Assembly: GCF_041320705.1 (NCBI RefSeq)
Contig: NZ_JBGGTQ010000004.1
Span: 1 to 64,000, forward strand
DNA from: Kineococcus mangrovi
GTDB taxonomy: Bacteria; Actinomycetota; Actinomycetes; Actinomycetales; Kineococcaceae
DNA: 64,000 nt
Reading direction: 5' to 3'
Below the pieces are notes generated by a model. It saw only the letters and a program-made list of their open reading frames with translations, was not told the origin of the DNA and searched no databases. How positions within the stretch are numbered: the first letter of the stretch is position 1; each line of letters starts with the position of its first letter. The position numbers and the translations under genes are program-made. Positions 1-10,933 of the stretch are shown piece after piece.

Positions 1-1613
1 TGGGGCTCGCCGCGGGGGACGGGCGCGTCGAGCACGTCAACGCCGCCGGCGCCGCGATCCACGGCCTGACCCCCGCCGACATGGTCGGCAGGCCGCTGTC
101 CGACGTCTTCCCCGCCGCGGTCGGCAGCGACTTCCACGCCCAGCTGCGCCGGACCCGCGCCGAGGGCGGCCTCGTCACCTGGACCGGGCCCGTCCCCGGC
201 ACCGACCGGTGGATCGCCGTCCGGGCCCGGCGCGTCGACGGCCCGGACGACGAGCGCACCGTGCTGTGCTCGTTCCGCGACGTCACCGCCGAGCGGGCGC
301 TGGAGGTCGAGCGCGACGCCCTCACCCGCTCGCTGCAGCGCTCCCTGGAGCACACGACGCGGCTGCTGCGGCTGTCCGAGGCGCTGACGGCCACGCGCAC
401 GGTCGCCGACGTCGCCGAGGTCGCCACCGCGGCCGCCCGCGACGGGTTCGGGGCCGCCCACGCCGCCCTGTCGGTCGTCGACCACGACCGACGGGTGCTG
501 CGCACCCCCTTCACCGGCCGCTACGCGCCGGGTGCCCGGCAGGAGTGGCAGGACCTGCCGCTGGACGACCCCGGCCCCGGGACGCTGGCCCTGCGCGAGG
601 GACGGCCCCGCTTCGACGACGAGGCCACCCTGCGCGCCGAGTTCCCCGACCTCACCCACCGCTGGGACGCCGCGCACGTGCGGTTCCTGGCCACCGTGCC
701 CCTCGTCGCGGCCGGCCGGGCCGTCGGGCTGCTCACCGTCGTCTGGACCGAGGAACCGGACCTGCCCGAGAGCCGGCGGGCCATGCTCGTGGCCCTCGTC
801 TCCTACACCACCCAGGCGCTGCAACGCGCCCTGCTCCTGGACGAGCGGACCGCGACCGCCCGCACCCTGCAGAACTCCCTGCTCACGACGGACCTGCCGC
901 AGGTCGGCGGCCTGGAGCTCGTCGCCCGCTACGTCGCCGCCCACGCCGAGGACCAGGTCGGCGGCGACTGGTACGACGGGATCCTCCTGCCGGACGGGAC
1001 GACCCTGCTCGTCATCGGGGACGTCACCGGGCACGACATCACCGCGGCGGCCGAGATGGGCCAGCTGCGCATCGCCCTGCGCGCCCTCGCCGTCGACCGC
1101 GACGACCCGCCCGCCCTGCTGCTGGACCGCCTCGAGGCCGTCGTCGACTCCTTCCGCACCGACGCGATCCTCGCCAGCTGCCTCGTCGCCCGCGTCGAGC
1201 AGTCCGCCGCCGACCGCGCCGCGGGGGTGCGGACCCTGCGCTGGGCCAACGCCGGGCACCCCCCGCCCGTCCTCGTGCTGGCCGACGGCAGCGCCCGCGT
1301 CCTGGACGCCGCCCCGGACCTGCTGCTCGGGGTGGGGGCCGGGCACCGCGCCGACCACGTCGTGCAGGTCCCCGCCGGGGCGACGCTGCTGCTCTACACC
1401 GACGGTCTCGTCGAGCGCCGCGACCTCGACCTCGACACCGGGATCGAGTGGTTGCGCGGGCGCGCCGCCGGCCTGGCCGTCCCCGACCTGGCCGGGGCCC
1501 TGGACGACCTGCTCGCCGAGGTCGCCCACGCCGGCGGGGACGACGTGGCCCTGCTCGCGGTCCGGTTCCACGACCTGCCCCGACCCGCCCTGACCTACGA
1601 TCACCTGTCGTGA
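1..1613 (+). CDS. PAS-GAF-PP2C (SpoIIE/RsbU-type) serine phosphatase, 5' partial
   Basis: The reading frame is open from the left edge, so the true start lies outside the window; the first in-window ATG is at 81. The first ~100 residues read as the end of a PAS domain (VNAAGAAIHGLTPADMVG, then a CSFRDVTAERALEVE linker). A GAF domain follows, then a C-terminal PP2C-type phosphatase with the metal-binding motifs GGDWYDG, GDVTGHD and GDDVALLAV. Such proteins usually dephosphorylate anti-anti-sigma factors in partner-switching stress pathways. No anti-sigma or STAS gene lies nearby, so the target is unknown. The stop codon overlaps the GTG of def. Confidence 0.9.
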   Translation, partial: GLAAGDGRVEHVNAAGAAIHGLTPADMVGRPLSDVFPAAVGSDFHAQLRRTRAEGGLVTWTGPVPGTDRWIAVRARRVDGPDDERTVLCSFRDVTAERALEVERDALTRSLQRSLEHTTRLLRLSEALTATRTVADVAEVATAAARDGFGAAHAALSVVDHDRRVLRTPFTGRYAPGARQEWQDLPLDDPGPGTLALREGRPRFDDEATLRAEFPDLTHRWDAAHVRFLATVPLVAAGRAVGLLTVVWTEEPDLPESRRAMLVALVSYTTQALQRALLLDERTATARTLQNSLLTTDLPQVGGLELVARYVAAHAEDQVGGDWYDGILLPDGTTLLVIGDVTGHDITAAAEMGQLRIALRALAVDRDDPPALLLDRLEAVVDSFRTDAILASCLVARVEQSAADRAAGVRTLRWANAGHPPPVLVLADGSARVLDAAPDLLLGVGAGHRADHVVQVPAGATLLLYTDGLVERRDLDLDTGIEWLRGRAAGLAVPDLAGALDDLLAEVAHAGGDDVALLAVRFHDLPRPALTYDHLS

Positions 1614-2215
1614 GCTCTGCTGAGGACCCCGCGTCGCCCCCTGCCGACCAGGCCGACCGCGACCCCGTCGTCTTCGAGGGCCGCACCGGTGCCGTGCACC
1701 CGATCACGCGCTACTTCACGCCCGTCCTGCACCGCCCCTGCACCCCCGTGACGACGTTCGACGACGACCTCGTCCAGCTCGTCGCGGACATGTTCGCCTC
1801 GATGGACGCCGCCGACGGGGTGGGGTTGGCCGCCAACCAGATCGGCGTCGACGCGCGCGTGTTCGTCGTCGACTGCCCCGACGCCGGGTCCGAGACGACG
1901 GGGGAGAACGTCGTCGCCCACGTCGTGAACCCGGTGCTGCACCTGCCGACCGGCCGCAAGCGCCGCCTCGACCTCGACGGCGAGGGCTGCCTGTCCGTGC
2001 CGGGGGAGTACGCCGACCTCGCCCGCCCCGACACCGCCGAGGTCCGCGGCGTCGACGTCCACGGCGAGCCCGTCCGCATCGTCGGGACCGGTCTGCTGGC
2101 CCGCTGCCTGCAGCACGAGAGCGACCACCTCGACGGCGTCGTCTACGTCGACCGGCTCGGCGCCGAGGAACGCGCGCAGATCCTCGAGGCCGCCGGGCTG
2201 CGGGCGCCGTCGTGA
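1610..2215 (+). CDS. def: Peptide deformylase
   Basis: Removes the N-terminal formyl group from nascent proteins using a bound metal. All three family motifs are present: [20 protein letters not shown] with the metal-binding Cys, and QHESDHLDG, the HExxH-like motif with two metal ligands and the catalytic Glu. The length is 201 residues. The GTG start at 1610 overlaps the upstream stop and gives a complete fold; longer readings would run through the phosphatase in another frame. The stop overlaps the tsaD start by 4 nt (GTGA), so the two are probably translationally coupled. Pairing of def with tsaD makes a small protein-maturation and tRNA-modification unit. Confidence 0.96.
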   Translation: MSSAEDPASPPADQADRDPVVFEGRTGAVHPITRYFTPVLHRPCTPVTTFDDDLVQLVADMFASMDAADGVGLAANQIGVDARVFVVDCPDAGSETTGENVVAHVVNPVLHLPTGRKRRLDLDGEGCLSVPGEYADLARPDTAEVRGVDVHGEPVRIVGTGLLARCLQHESDHLDGVVYVDRLGAEERAQILEAAGLRAPS

Positions 2216-3255
2216 TCGTCCTCGGCGTCGAGTCCAGCTGCGACGAGACCGGGGTCGGCCTCGTCAGCGACGGCGTGCTGCTCGGTGACGCGCTCGCCTC
2301 GAGCATGGACGCCCACGCCCGCTTCGGCGGCGTCGTCCCCGAGGTCGCGGCCCGCGCCCACCTCGAGGCGATCGTCCCCGTGCTGCACGAGGCGCTGGAG
2401 AAGGCCGCGCTGCAGCTGTCCGACGTCGACGCGGTCGCCGTCACCGCCGGGCCGGGGCTGTCGACGGCCGTGCAGGTCGGGCTCGCCTCGGCCAAGGCGC
2501 TCGCCTTCGCCCTCGACAAGCCGCTGTACGGCGTCCACCACCTCGCCGGGCACGCCGCCGTCGACGTCCTGGAGCACGGCCCGCTGCCGCCGCGCTGCGT
2601 GGCGCTCGTCGTCAGCGGCGGGCACACGTCCCTGCTGCTGCTCGGCGACCTCGGCCGCGACCCGATCGTCCACCTCGGCGACACGATCGACGACGCGGCG
2701 GGGGAGGCGTTCGACAAGATCGCCCGCGTCCTGGGGCTCGGCTACCCCGGCGGCCCGGTCGTCGACCGCGTCGCGCGCGAGGGCGACCCGCACGCCATCG
2801 CCTTCCCCCGCGCGCTGTCCCGCCCCTCCGACCCCGCCTACGGGTTCTCCTTCTCCGGGGTCAAGACCGCCGTCGCGCGCTGGGTCGAGGCCCGCGTCGA
2901 CGCCGGCGGCGAGGTGCCCGTGGCCGACGTCGCCGCGAGCTTCCAGGAGGCCGTCGCCGACGTCCTGACTTGCAAGGCCCTCGCGGCCTGCCGCGAGCAC
3001 GGGGTCGACACGCTGCTGCTCGTCGGCGGGGTGGCCGCGAACTCGCGCGTCCGGTCGCTGGCCGAGGAGCGCTGCGCCGCAGCGGGTGTGCAGCTGCGGG
3101 TGCCGCCGATCCGGCTGTGCACGGACAACGGCGCGATGATCGCGGCCGTGGGGGACCTGCTCGTCCGCGCGGGGGCGCCGGCCTCCGGGCTCGACCTCGG
3201 CGCGGACCCGTCCGCGCCGCTGACGGGGGCGCTGCTCGCCGGTCCCTGGACCTGA
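2212..3255 (+). CDS. tsaD: tRNA N6-adenosine threonylcarbamoyltransferase
   Basis: Transfers the threonylcarbamoyl group to A37 of ANN-decoding tRNAs, normally together with TsaB and TsaE. The 347-residue protein has the ASKHA-fold motifs of the Kae1/TsaD family: an N-terminal [10 protein letters not shown] phosphate loop, the metal-binding [35 protein letters not shown] and TDNGAMIA. The start is GTG at 2212, inside the def stop. tsaB, tsaE and rimI are not in this window, unlike many actinobacteria where they sit just upstream; they must be encoded elsewhere or to the left of the window. Confidence 0.96.
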   Translation: MIVLGVESSCDETGVGLVSDGVLLGDALASSMDAHARFGGVVPEVAARAHLEAIVPVLHEALEKAALQLSDVDAVAVTAGPGLSTAVQVGLASAKALAFALDKPLYGVHHLAGHAAVDVLEHGPLPPRCVALVVSGGHTSLLLLGDLGRDPIVHLGDTIDDAAGEAFDKIARVLGLGYPGGPVVDRVAREGDPHAIAFPRALSRPSDPAYGFSFSGVKTAVARWVEARVDAGGEVPVADVAASFQEAVADVLTCKALAACREHGVDTLLLVGGVAANSRVRSLAEERCAAAGVQLRVPPIRLCTDNGAMIAAVGDLLVRAGAPASGLDLGADPSAPLTGALLAGPWT

Positions 3256-3320
3256 CGGCACTACCCGGGGCAGCCGTACGTTGGCCGGGAGACAGTTCCC
3301 GGACGAAAGGCGTCGGACCC

Positions 3321-4025
3321 GTGGCCATCGACTACTCGAAGAAGGCGAACAGCCCCGAGCCGCCCGCGGGCGCAGGAGGTGGGGGCCTGTCGCTGTCGAA
3401 GGTGACGCTGACCAAGTCCGCGCCGAAGGTGTCGCTGTCGAAGTCCGGCGCGACCGGCGGGACGCTGCGGGTCCACCTGGCCTGGAACGCCCGCCCGGCC
3501 GGGGCCGCACCGGCCTCCGGTGGCGGGTTCCTCTCCAAGCTCAAGGCCGCCGCCGCGCCCCCGACGGGCATCGACCTCGACATCGGCGCGCTCTACGAGT
3601 TCTCCGACGGCTCCAAGGGCGTCGTGCAGGCCCTCGGCAACGCCTTCCGCGACCGCGGCGCGGGCGAGCCCGTCGTCTGGCTCGACGGCGACGACCGCAC
3701 CGGCGGCGGCGGGGAGAACCTCTACGTCGACCTCGGCCAGGCGGCCCGCATCAAGCGGGTCCTCGTCTTCGCTTTCATCTACGAGGGCGTGCCGAACTGG
3801 GCCGCCGCCGACGGCGTCGTGACCCTGCACCCGGCCGCAGGCCCCGAGATCGAGGTGCGCCTGGACGAGCACGACGACCGCTCGCCCATGTGCGCGATCG
3901 CCCAGATCACCTCCGACGGCCGCGAGGTGTCCGTCCAGCGCGAGGTGCGGTACGTCCAGGGCGGCCAGCAGGCCCTCGACGAGGCGTTCGGGTGGGGGAT
4001 GAAGTGGCGGACCGGGCGCAAGTGA
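3321..4025 (+). CDS. TerD-family (tellurium resistance/stress) protein
   Basis: A 234-residue cytosolic protein. The N-terminus holds a short low-complexity duplication (LSLSKVTLTKSAPKVSLSK). The rest is a TerD/TerA-like beta-sandwich with RVHLAWNARP, DIDLD-like DLDIGALYEFSDGSKG, NLYVDLGQ and RVLVFAFIYEGVPNW. Family members bind calcium and are linked to tellurite, colicin and phage stress, with no firm biochemical role. The GTG start at 3321 is preceded by GACGAAAGG; the open frame extends further upstream through tsaD but without similarity. It stands alone here, with no other ter genes in sight. Confidence 0.85.
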   Translation: MAIDYSKKANSPEPPAGAGGGGLSLSKVTLTKSAPKVSLSKSGATGGTLRVHLAWNARPAGAAPASGGGFLSKLKAAAAPPTGIDLDIGALYEFSDGSKGVVQALGNAFRDRGAGEPVVWLDGDDRTGGGGENLYVDLGQAARIKRVLVFAFIYEGVPNWAAADGVVTLHPAAGPEIEVRLDEHDDRSPMCAIAQITSDGREVSVQREVRYVQGGQQALDEAFGWGMKWRTGRK

Positions 4026-4059
4026 GGCCCCCCGCCCGACCCCGGCTGCTGACCCCTGG

Positions 4060-4092
4060 CGCCTGACCCCGGGGCGCCTGACCCCGGGGCGC
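4060..4092. repeat. 15-bp tandem repeat, about 2.2 copies
   Basis: The unit CGCCTGACCCCGGGG is repeated head to tail just after the TerD gene, preceded by a degenerate copy. With the two palindromes that follow it fills the 322-bp gap before acs. No open frame with coding character is seen in that gap. Confidence 0.7.
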
Positions 4093-4119
4093 GCTCCCGT
4101 GGCCGCGCGGTGAGTCCTC

Positions 4120-4160
4120 GTTGCCTCCCCGGGGCCGATGATCGGCCCTGGGGAGGCAAC
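4120..4160. repeat. 41-bp palindromic repeat, copy 1
   Basis: The left arm GTTGCCTCCCCGGGGCCGAT and the right arm ATCGGCCCTGGGGAGGCAAC flank a single central G, with one mismatch between the arms. The same arms recur at 4204-4252 and 44383-44431, so this is a dispersed element and not a simple terminator. No T-run follows on either strand. Confidence 0.8.
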
Positions 4161-4203
4161 AGGGACCTCCGCGCCTCCGCTGCTCCTCACCGCCCGGAGT
4201 GCG

Positions 4204-4252
4204 CCTCGTTGGCCCCACGCAGCCGATGATCGGCCCCGGGGAGGCAACGAGG
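4204..4252. repeat. Palindromic repeat, copy 2 (left arm degraded)
   Basis: The right arm ATCGGCCCCGGGGAGGCAAC followed by GAGG is intact. The left arm keeps the outer CCTCGTTG and the inner GCCGAT but differs between them. It is the same family as 4120-4160 and lies about 100 bp before the acs start. Confidence 0.7.
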
Positions 4253-4347
4253 CGCACCCCGGGCGGTCGGTACCCGCGACGCACCCGCGACCCCCGACGG
4301 CTAACCTCGTCGCGTACCGCGAGAGCAGGCTGTCGAGGAGGACGTCC

Positions 4348-6297
<1,950 letters not shown>

Positions 6298-6310
6298 CCG
6301 CAGATCTGCA

Positions 6311-6354
6311 CCGCACCCCCTCCTCCGGGCCACGCGCCGGGGGCGGGGGTGCGG
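6311..6354 (+). terminator. Hairpin after acs
   Basis: CCGCACCCCC at 6311-6320 pairs with GGGGGTGCGG at 6345-6354, with a further GC-rich pairing inside. There is no T-run. It ends 12 nt before the next start codon and overlaps that gene's putative -10, so it may act as a terminator or limit read-through. Confidence 0.55.
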
Positions 6355-6366
6355 CACTGTGGTGGG

Positions 6367-7368
6367 GTGCCCCGCGAACGTCGTCCCCGCAGCACCGCCG
6401 CGCTCGTCGGGACCGTCGTGGCGACCGGGGCCGTGGCCGCCGGGGCGGCCGTCGTCGGGGCCCCGGACTGGTTCGGTCTGGCCGGGCAGCGCCCGTTCGT
6501 GTGGACGGTGCCGTTCCGCGTGCCGGTCGGCCTCGGCCTCGCCGGTCTGGCCGTCCTCACGGGCCTGACCGGTCTGCGCTGGCGGCGCACCCTGCCCGCC
6601 GCGACGGCGCTGGCCCTGGCCGCGGCCGGTTCCCTCGGCACGACCCTCGCCCGCGGCGTCTCGCCCGGGCAGGTGCCGGCCGCGCGCGCCGGGGACGTGA
6701 CCGTCCTGGCGGCCAACGTCTACCTCGCCCGCGCCGACCGCGACGGGGTGGCCCGGCTCGCCGTCGACGGCCTCGCCGACGTCGTGTCGCTGCCGGAGTC
6801 CACGCGCGAGTACGCCGACGACGTCGCCACCCGCATCGAGACGGCCACCGGCACCGGGGTGCAGGTCTTCTACCGCGACGACCGCGACGACCGGTTCGGC
6901 ACGGCGCTGCTCGTCTCGGACCGGCTGGGGGAGTACCGCGCGACCGGGGAGCTGACCGGCGGGGTGAAGGCCGTCGTCACCGCCGCGCCCGTCTCCGGTG
7001 ACGGGCCGGTCCTGGCCGCCGCCCACACCGCCGCGCCCGTCTCCGGGCTGCTCCTGCCGTGGGCCGCCGAGGTGCGGGCCGTCGCCGACTGGTGCGCGCG
7101 GACGCCGGGGGCGCTGCTCGCGGGCGACCTCAACGCCACCCTCGACCACCCCGGCCTGCACCTGCGGGGCTCGTGCGTCGACGCCGGTGCGCAGACGGGC
7201 ACCGGTGCGCGCGGCACCTGGCCGGCCAGGCACCCCGCCCTCCTGGGCGCCACGATCGACCACGCCCTGGCTGACGGGAACCGTTGGCGGGCGGTCGGAT
7301 CGCGCGTGCAGGAGATCCCCGGCAGCGACCACCGGGCGCTGCTGTCCCGGTGGCGCCCGGTGGGCTGA
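6367..7368 (+). CDS. Membrane-anchored endonuclease/exonuclease/phosphatase-family protein
   Basis: 333 residues: three hydrophobic segments in the first ~100 residues (beginning TAALVGTVVATGAVAAGAA), then an EEP-fold domain. Catalytic motifs seen are VLAANVYLAR, the metal-binding Glu in SLPESTREYADD, AGDLNATLDH, and the C-terminal GSDHRALL. Family members cleave phosphodiesters or phosphates; the substrate cannot be told here, and the domain probably faces outside. The GTG at 6367 is preferred over GTG 6349 because a CACTGT hexamer lies exactly 6 nt before it, typical of a leaderless actinobacterial mRNA, and because 6349 falls inside the acs hairpin. Confidence 0.82.
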   Translation: MPRERRPRSTAALVGTVVATGAVAAGAAVVGAPDWFGLAGQRPFVWTVPFRVPVGLGLAGLAVLTGLTGLRWRRTLPAATALALAAAGSLGTTLARGVSPGQVPAARAGDVTVLAANVYLARADRDGVARLAVDGLADVVSLPESTREYADDVATRIETATGTGVQVFYRDDRDDRFGTALLVSDRLGEYRATGELTGGVKAVVTAAPVSGDGPVLAAAHTAAPVSGLLLPWAAEVRAVADWCARTPGALLAGDLNATLDHPGLHLRGSCVDAGAQTGTGARGTWPARHPALLGATIDHALADGNRWRAVGSRVQEIPGSDHRALLSRWRPVG

Positions 7369-7637
7369 GCGGTCCTCGCGCTGCTCCGAACGGGCGAATC
7401 CCGGCGGCGCTCGCGTCGTGTTCGCGCGATCGGCACCGCGAAGAGGTTGAGAGCCGTAGTGTCGTCCTGGTCGTCGCTCGTCCCCCTGTACGAGAGCGAC
7501 CCTTGCGTCGCCGTCGGTCCCCCCGCCGGCGGCGACGCGCTCACCCTGGCGGTGCACCGCCCGGGCGGTGCTCCTAGGGTGCTCCCCGGCGCCCCGTCTC
7601 CCGCGCGGGTAGCGCGACCGGGCCTAGGAGGATCTGG

Positions 7638-8108
7638 ATGACCACCCTGAACGACCGACCCGTCGGCGCTCCCGAACGCACGATCGGTCAGCTCGTCGCC
7701 GACGCGACGAAGGACATGACCGAGCTCGTCCGTTACGAGATCGCCCTCGCGAAGGCCGAGATCACGACCGACGTGAAGCACGGCGCCTTCGGCGGCGGCC
7801 TGTTCGCCGTCGCGGCGCTCTTCGGTTTCGTCGCCTTCGTCTTCCTGGGGGTCACCGTCGCGTTCGCCCTGCACGAGGGCGCCGGCTGGCCGATCTGGCT
7901 GAGCTTCCTCGTCGTCGCCGCCGCGATGCTCGTCGTCGCCGGCATCGCCGCGGCCATCGGGTTCGGCCGCATCAAGCAGGTCCGCCCGCCCGAGCGCACC
8001 ATCCGCACCTCCAAGGAGAGCATCGCCGCCATCAAGGCCGCGGCGACCGGCAAGCCCGTCGCCAGGACCATCTCCGGGCGTCCCGACGCCCGCGGCATCG
8101 GGCACTGA
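7638..8108 (+). CDS. Actinobacterial Holin-X family membrane protein
   Basis: A 156-residue protein with a soluble N-terminal helix (TIGQLVADATKDMTELVRYE), two transmembrane helices (about residues 52-78 and 85-113) and a basic C-terminal tail. This is the pattern of the Phage_holin_3_6 / Holin-X family. The name comes from sequence similarity to holins; these chromosomal genes are not phage genes and their role is unknown. The ATG at 7638 has a Shine-Dalgarno AGGAGG at 7626. The 269-bp gap upstream holds no other gene that I can support. Confidence 0.85.
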   Translation: MTTLNDRPVGAPERTIGQLVADATKDMTELVRYEIALAKAEITTDVKHGAFGGGLFAVAALFGFVAFVFLGVTVAFALHEGAGWPIWLSFLVVAAAMLVVAGIAAAIGFGRIKQVRPPERTIRTSKESIAAIKAAATGKPVARTISGRPDARGIGH

Positions 8109-8185
8109 GCGACCGGGCCGCCGCGCGGGCGACCGCCACCGACGTCTCGGCCGTCCTGGTCGAGGGTCCGTGGCGGCACCGCCTC

Positions 8186-9040
8186 GTGGCGGCGCACGGG
8201 GCGCGCTTCCACGTCGCCGAGACCGGTGACGGGCCGCTCGTCCTGCTGCTGCACGACTTCCCGCAGTTCTGGTGGGCCTGGCGCGCCCAGCTCGTCGCCC
8301 TCGCCCCGGCGGGCTACCGAACCGTCGCGATGGACCTGCGCGGCTACGGCGCCTCCGACAAACCCCCGCGCGGGTACGACACCCCGACGTCCGCGGCCGA
8401 CGTGGCCGCCGTCGTGCGGGCCCTGGGGGAACGCGACGCCGTCGTCGTGGGCCTGGGCATCGGCGGGCGCACCGCGTGGGCCCTGCCCTCCCTGCACCCC
8501 GAGCAGGTCCGCGGCGTCGTCGCCGTCGGCGCCGGCCACCCCCTGCTGACGCGGCACGTGCTGCGCGACCGCCTCGGTGAGCGCACGGGCCTGTCCACCA
8601 CCCGCACCGCCCTGGCCCGGCAGCTGCCCGCCCTGCCCGAGCGTTCCCTCGTCCACGGCGACGGCGTCGCCCGCGTCCTGCGCGAACGCTCCGGCCCCGG
8701 CTGGCCCGGTGAGGAGGACGTCGCCCGCTACCGCGAGGCCGTCCGGGTGCCGTTCGTCGCGCACTCGGCGCTGGAGTACCACCGCTGGATCGCGCGCTCG
8801 GCCGTGCGCGCCGACGGCCGCCGCTTCGCCGCCGCCCTGCGCGCCGGCACCGACGTGCCCGTCCTGCAGGTGCGCGGCGAGCTCGACCCCACCGTCTCCC
8901 GCGCGACGCTGGAGGCCGGCGCCCGCTTCGCCCACGGCCCGCACCGCCTCGAGGAGGTGCCGGGCGCGGGCCACTACGTGCCCGAGGAGGCCCCCGCCCG
9001 CCTCACCTCCCTGCTCGCGGGGTGGCTCGCGCGCTGGTGA
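8186..9040 (+). CDS. Alpha/beta-hydrolase fold protein lacking the usual nucleophile
   Basis: 284 residues from GTG 8186. The frame stays open upstream without ATG or GTG, and the segment EGPWRHRLVAAHGARFHVAE looks coding, so translation may start at CTG 8105, overlapping the Holin-X stop. Fold motifs are LVLLLHDFPQFWWAWR (oxyanion region), MDLRGYGASDKP, the elbow VVGLGIGGRTAW, a late Asp in GELDPTVS and the His in PGAGHYVPEE. The nucleophile elbow reads G-L-G-I-G, with Gly where Ser, Asp or Cys is expected. Epoxide hydrolase-like relatives act on small molecules; this protein may be non-catalytic or use another chemistry. Confidence 0.8.
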   Translation: MAAHGARFHVAETGDGPLVLLLHDFPQFWWAWRAQLVALAPAGYRTVAMDLRGYGASDKPPRGYDTPTSAADVAAVVRALGERDAVVVGLGIGGRTAWALPSLHPEQVRGVVAVGAGHPLLTRHVLRDRLGERTGLSTTRTALARQLPALPERSLVHGDGVARVLRERSGPGWPGEEDVARYREAVRVPFVAHSALEYHRWIARSAVRADGRRFAAALRAGTDVPVLQVRGELDPTVSRATLEAGARFAHGPHRLEEVPGAGHYVPEEAPARLTSLLAGWLARW

Positions 9041-9077
9041 CCTCGCGCCGGGCGCCCCCGCCGGGCGGGCGCGCGGG

Positions 9078-10280
9078 CTACTCCCGCGCGCAGCCCCCGG
9101 TGCCCACGGCCTCGGTCCGCGACCCCGCCGCGGCCAGCACCGCGTCCAGCTCGCGCGGCGTCAGCGCGTACCCGGTCTGCGCGTCGTCGAGCGACTTCGC
9201 GAACACCACGCCCGCGACCCGTCCGTCCTCGGTGAGCAGCGGCCCGCCGGAGTTGCCCGGCTGCACCGTGGCGTACACGGAGTAGACCTCGCGCAGCACG
9301 TCGGTGGTGTCGAAGATGTCGCGGCCCTGGGCCTGCAGCACCTGCCGGACGCGGGCCGGTTCGGCGCGGTAGGGGCCGTCGAGCGGGTAGCCCGCGACGA
9401 CGGCCGCGTCCCCGGCGGTCAGCTCGTCCGCCCGCGGCAGGGGCGCGACGTCGAGGCCGGGCACGTCGAGGACGGCCAGGTCGCGGCCGGCGTCGAAGGC
9501 GACGACGGTCGCGGGGTAGCGGCGGGAGGAGCCGCCGGGCTGCACGAGCGGGTCGGCGACCCCCGCGAGGACGTGCGCGTTCGTCACCACGCGGGCGGCG
9601 CCGTCGAGGCGGGCGGCGACGAACCCGCTGCCCTCCAGCCCGCGCCGGCAGCTCGGCGCGACACCGGTGATCTTCACGACGGCCGCGAGCGGCTGCTGCA
9701 GCGCGGGCGGGACCTCGCTGGAGGGCGCCTCGACGGGGGCGATGGGCTCGGGGTCCAGCCCCGTGAAGACGCGCGGGAACCCGTTGGCCTGCGCGGCGGA
9801 CCAGAACCGGGTGAGCAGGTCGTCGGCTTCGGGCGGCACGACCTCGTCGACGGTCGCGACGACGCGCGAGCCCGTCACGGCCTGCACGACGGACGGCAGC
9901 GGCGCCTGCCGGGCCGCTCCCGCGACGACCCACACGACGAGCAGGGTCGCGACGGCGGACGCCACCGCCCCCAGCAGGGCGTCCAGCACCCGCGCGAGCT
10001 CCCACCGCACGACGGAGCGGACCCGCGCGGCCACCAGCCCCAGCACGACCCGCCCGACCACGGCCAGCGCGACCGTCCCCAGCACGACGGCCAGGCTCCG
10101 CTGCACCCCGGTGTCCCAGCCGGTGACGAGGGGCGGCAGCGCCACCACCCCGAGCGCGGCCCCGCCGACGAGACCGACGAGGCCGGCGACGCCGATGAGG
10201 AACCCCTCGCGGTAGCCCGCCACGACCTGGGCGAGCAGGAGCAGGAGCAGGACGAGGTCCAGGACGTCGGAGCTGCTCAC
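9078..10280 (-). CDS. MarP-like membrane serine protease (CvpA + trypsin domains)
   Basis: 400 residues. The first ~150 form four hydrophobic segments of a CvpA/colicin-V-production domain (start [19 protein letters not shown]). The extracytoplasmic rest is a chymotrypsin-like protease with the His in VTNAHVLAG, the Asp in GRDLAVLDV and the Ser in QPGNSGGPLL. Mycobacterial MarP, with this architecture, is needed for acid and oxidative stress resistance through cell-wall hydrolase processing; the same role here is inference. The GTG at 10280 overlaps the stop of the Nudix gene by 4 nt, and nth-Nudix-protease is a known actinobacterial order. Confidence 0.9.
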   Translation of the reverse strand: MSSSDVLDLVLLLLLLAQVVAGYREGFLIGVAGLVGLVGGAALGVVALPPLVTGWDTGVQRSLAVVLGTVALAVVGRVVLGLVAARVRSVVRWELARVLDALLGAVASAVATLLVVWVVAGAARQAPLPSVVQAVTGSRVVATVDEVVPPEADDLLTRFWSAAQANGFPRVFTGLDPEPIAPVEAPSSEVPPALQQPLAAVVKITGVAPSCRRGLEGSGFVAARLDGAARVVTNAHVLAGVADPLVQPGGSSRRYPATVVAFDAGRDLAVLDVPGLDVAPLPRADELTAGDAAVVAGYPLDGPYRAEPARVRQVLQAQGRDIFDTTDVLREVYSVYATVQPGNSGGPLLTEDGRVAGVVFAKSLDDAQTGYALTPRELDAVLAAAGSRTEAVGTGGCARE

Positions 10281-10933
10281 GCGCCCGCCCCCGCCCACCG
10301 CAGCGCCTCGTCGAGCTCGATCGTCGCGAGCCGGGCCGGGGGAGGTGGCCGCAGCCCGCCCAGGCCCAGGACCCGCACGAGCACCTCTGCGGTGAACCCC
10401 CACACGAGCAGCCCGCGGACGGCGAACGCCGGACCGGTGTACCCGCCGGGGCCGGTCAGCGAGCGCTCGGCGGCGAACAGCTCGGCCAGCGGGACGCTCT
10501 CGACGCGGGCGACCTCGGAGGGGTCGACGACCCCGACGGGGCCGCGTTCGCGCCAGTGCGCGACGACGGGGCTCACGCGGTGCCCGGAGTGCGCCAGACC
10601 CAGCGGCGGCAGCTCACCCAGGACGTCCACGCCGGCCGGGTCCAGGCCGGTCTCCTCGGTGGCCTCCCGCAGCGCCGTGGCCGCGGCGTCCGCGTCGCCG
10701 GGATCGGCCCGGCCACCGGGGAACGCCACCTGGCCCGAGTGCTGGCGCAGCGTCCCGGCCCGCTCGGTGAGCAGGACCTCCGGGCCGGCCGCACCGTCGC
10801 CCAGGAGCACGAGCACCGCGGCGGGTGTGGAGCGCTGGTCCGGGCGCCGGTCCTCCCGCCAGCGCAGGTCGGCGACCGTGACGTCCGGCAGCCGGGCCGC
10901 GAGCGGACCCAGCCAGTCCGGCAGCGCGTTCAC
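10277..10933 (-). CDS. CoA-type Nudix hydrolase
   Basis: 218 residues. The UPF0035 signature [21 protein letters not shown] precedes the Nudix box, where the first acidic residue is Asp ([19 protein letters not shown], then TEETGL); Asp there is usual for the CoA-diphosphatase subfamily. The likely reaction is cleavage of CoA or its derivatives to phosphopantetheine and 3',5'-ADP. The GTG start at 10933 lies in a GTGA overlap with the nth stop, and the stop overlaps the protease start, so the three genes form one translationally coupled operon. Confidence 0.88.
   Translation of the reverse strand: MNALPDWLGPLAARLPDVTVADLRWREDRRPDQRSTPAAVLVLLGDGAAGPEVLLTERAGTLRQHSGQVAFPGGRADPGDADAAATALREATEETGLDPAGVDVLGELPPLGLAHSGHRVSPVVAHWRERGPVGVVDPSEVARVESVPLAELFAAERSLTGPGGYTGPAFAVRGLLVWGFTAEVLVRVLGLGGLRPPPPARLATIELDEALRWAGAGA

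Noticed and set aside
7638-8108. Prophage lysis module from the holin-like gene
   Set aside because: Holin-X proteins are widespread chromosomal genes in actinobacteria, and no endolysin or phage structural gene is near.
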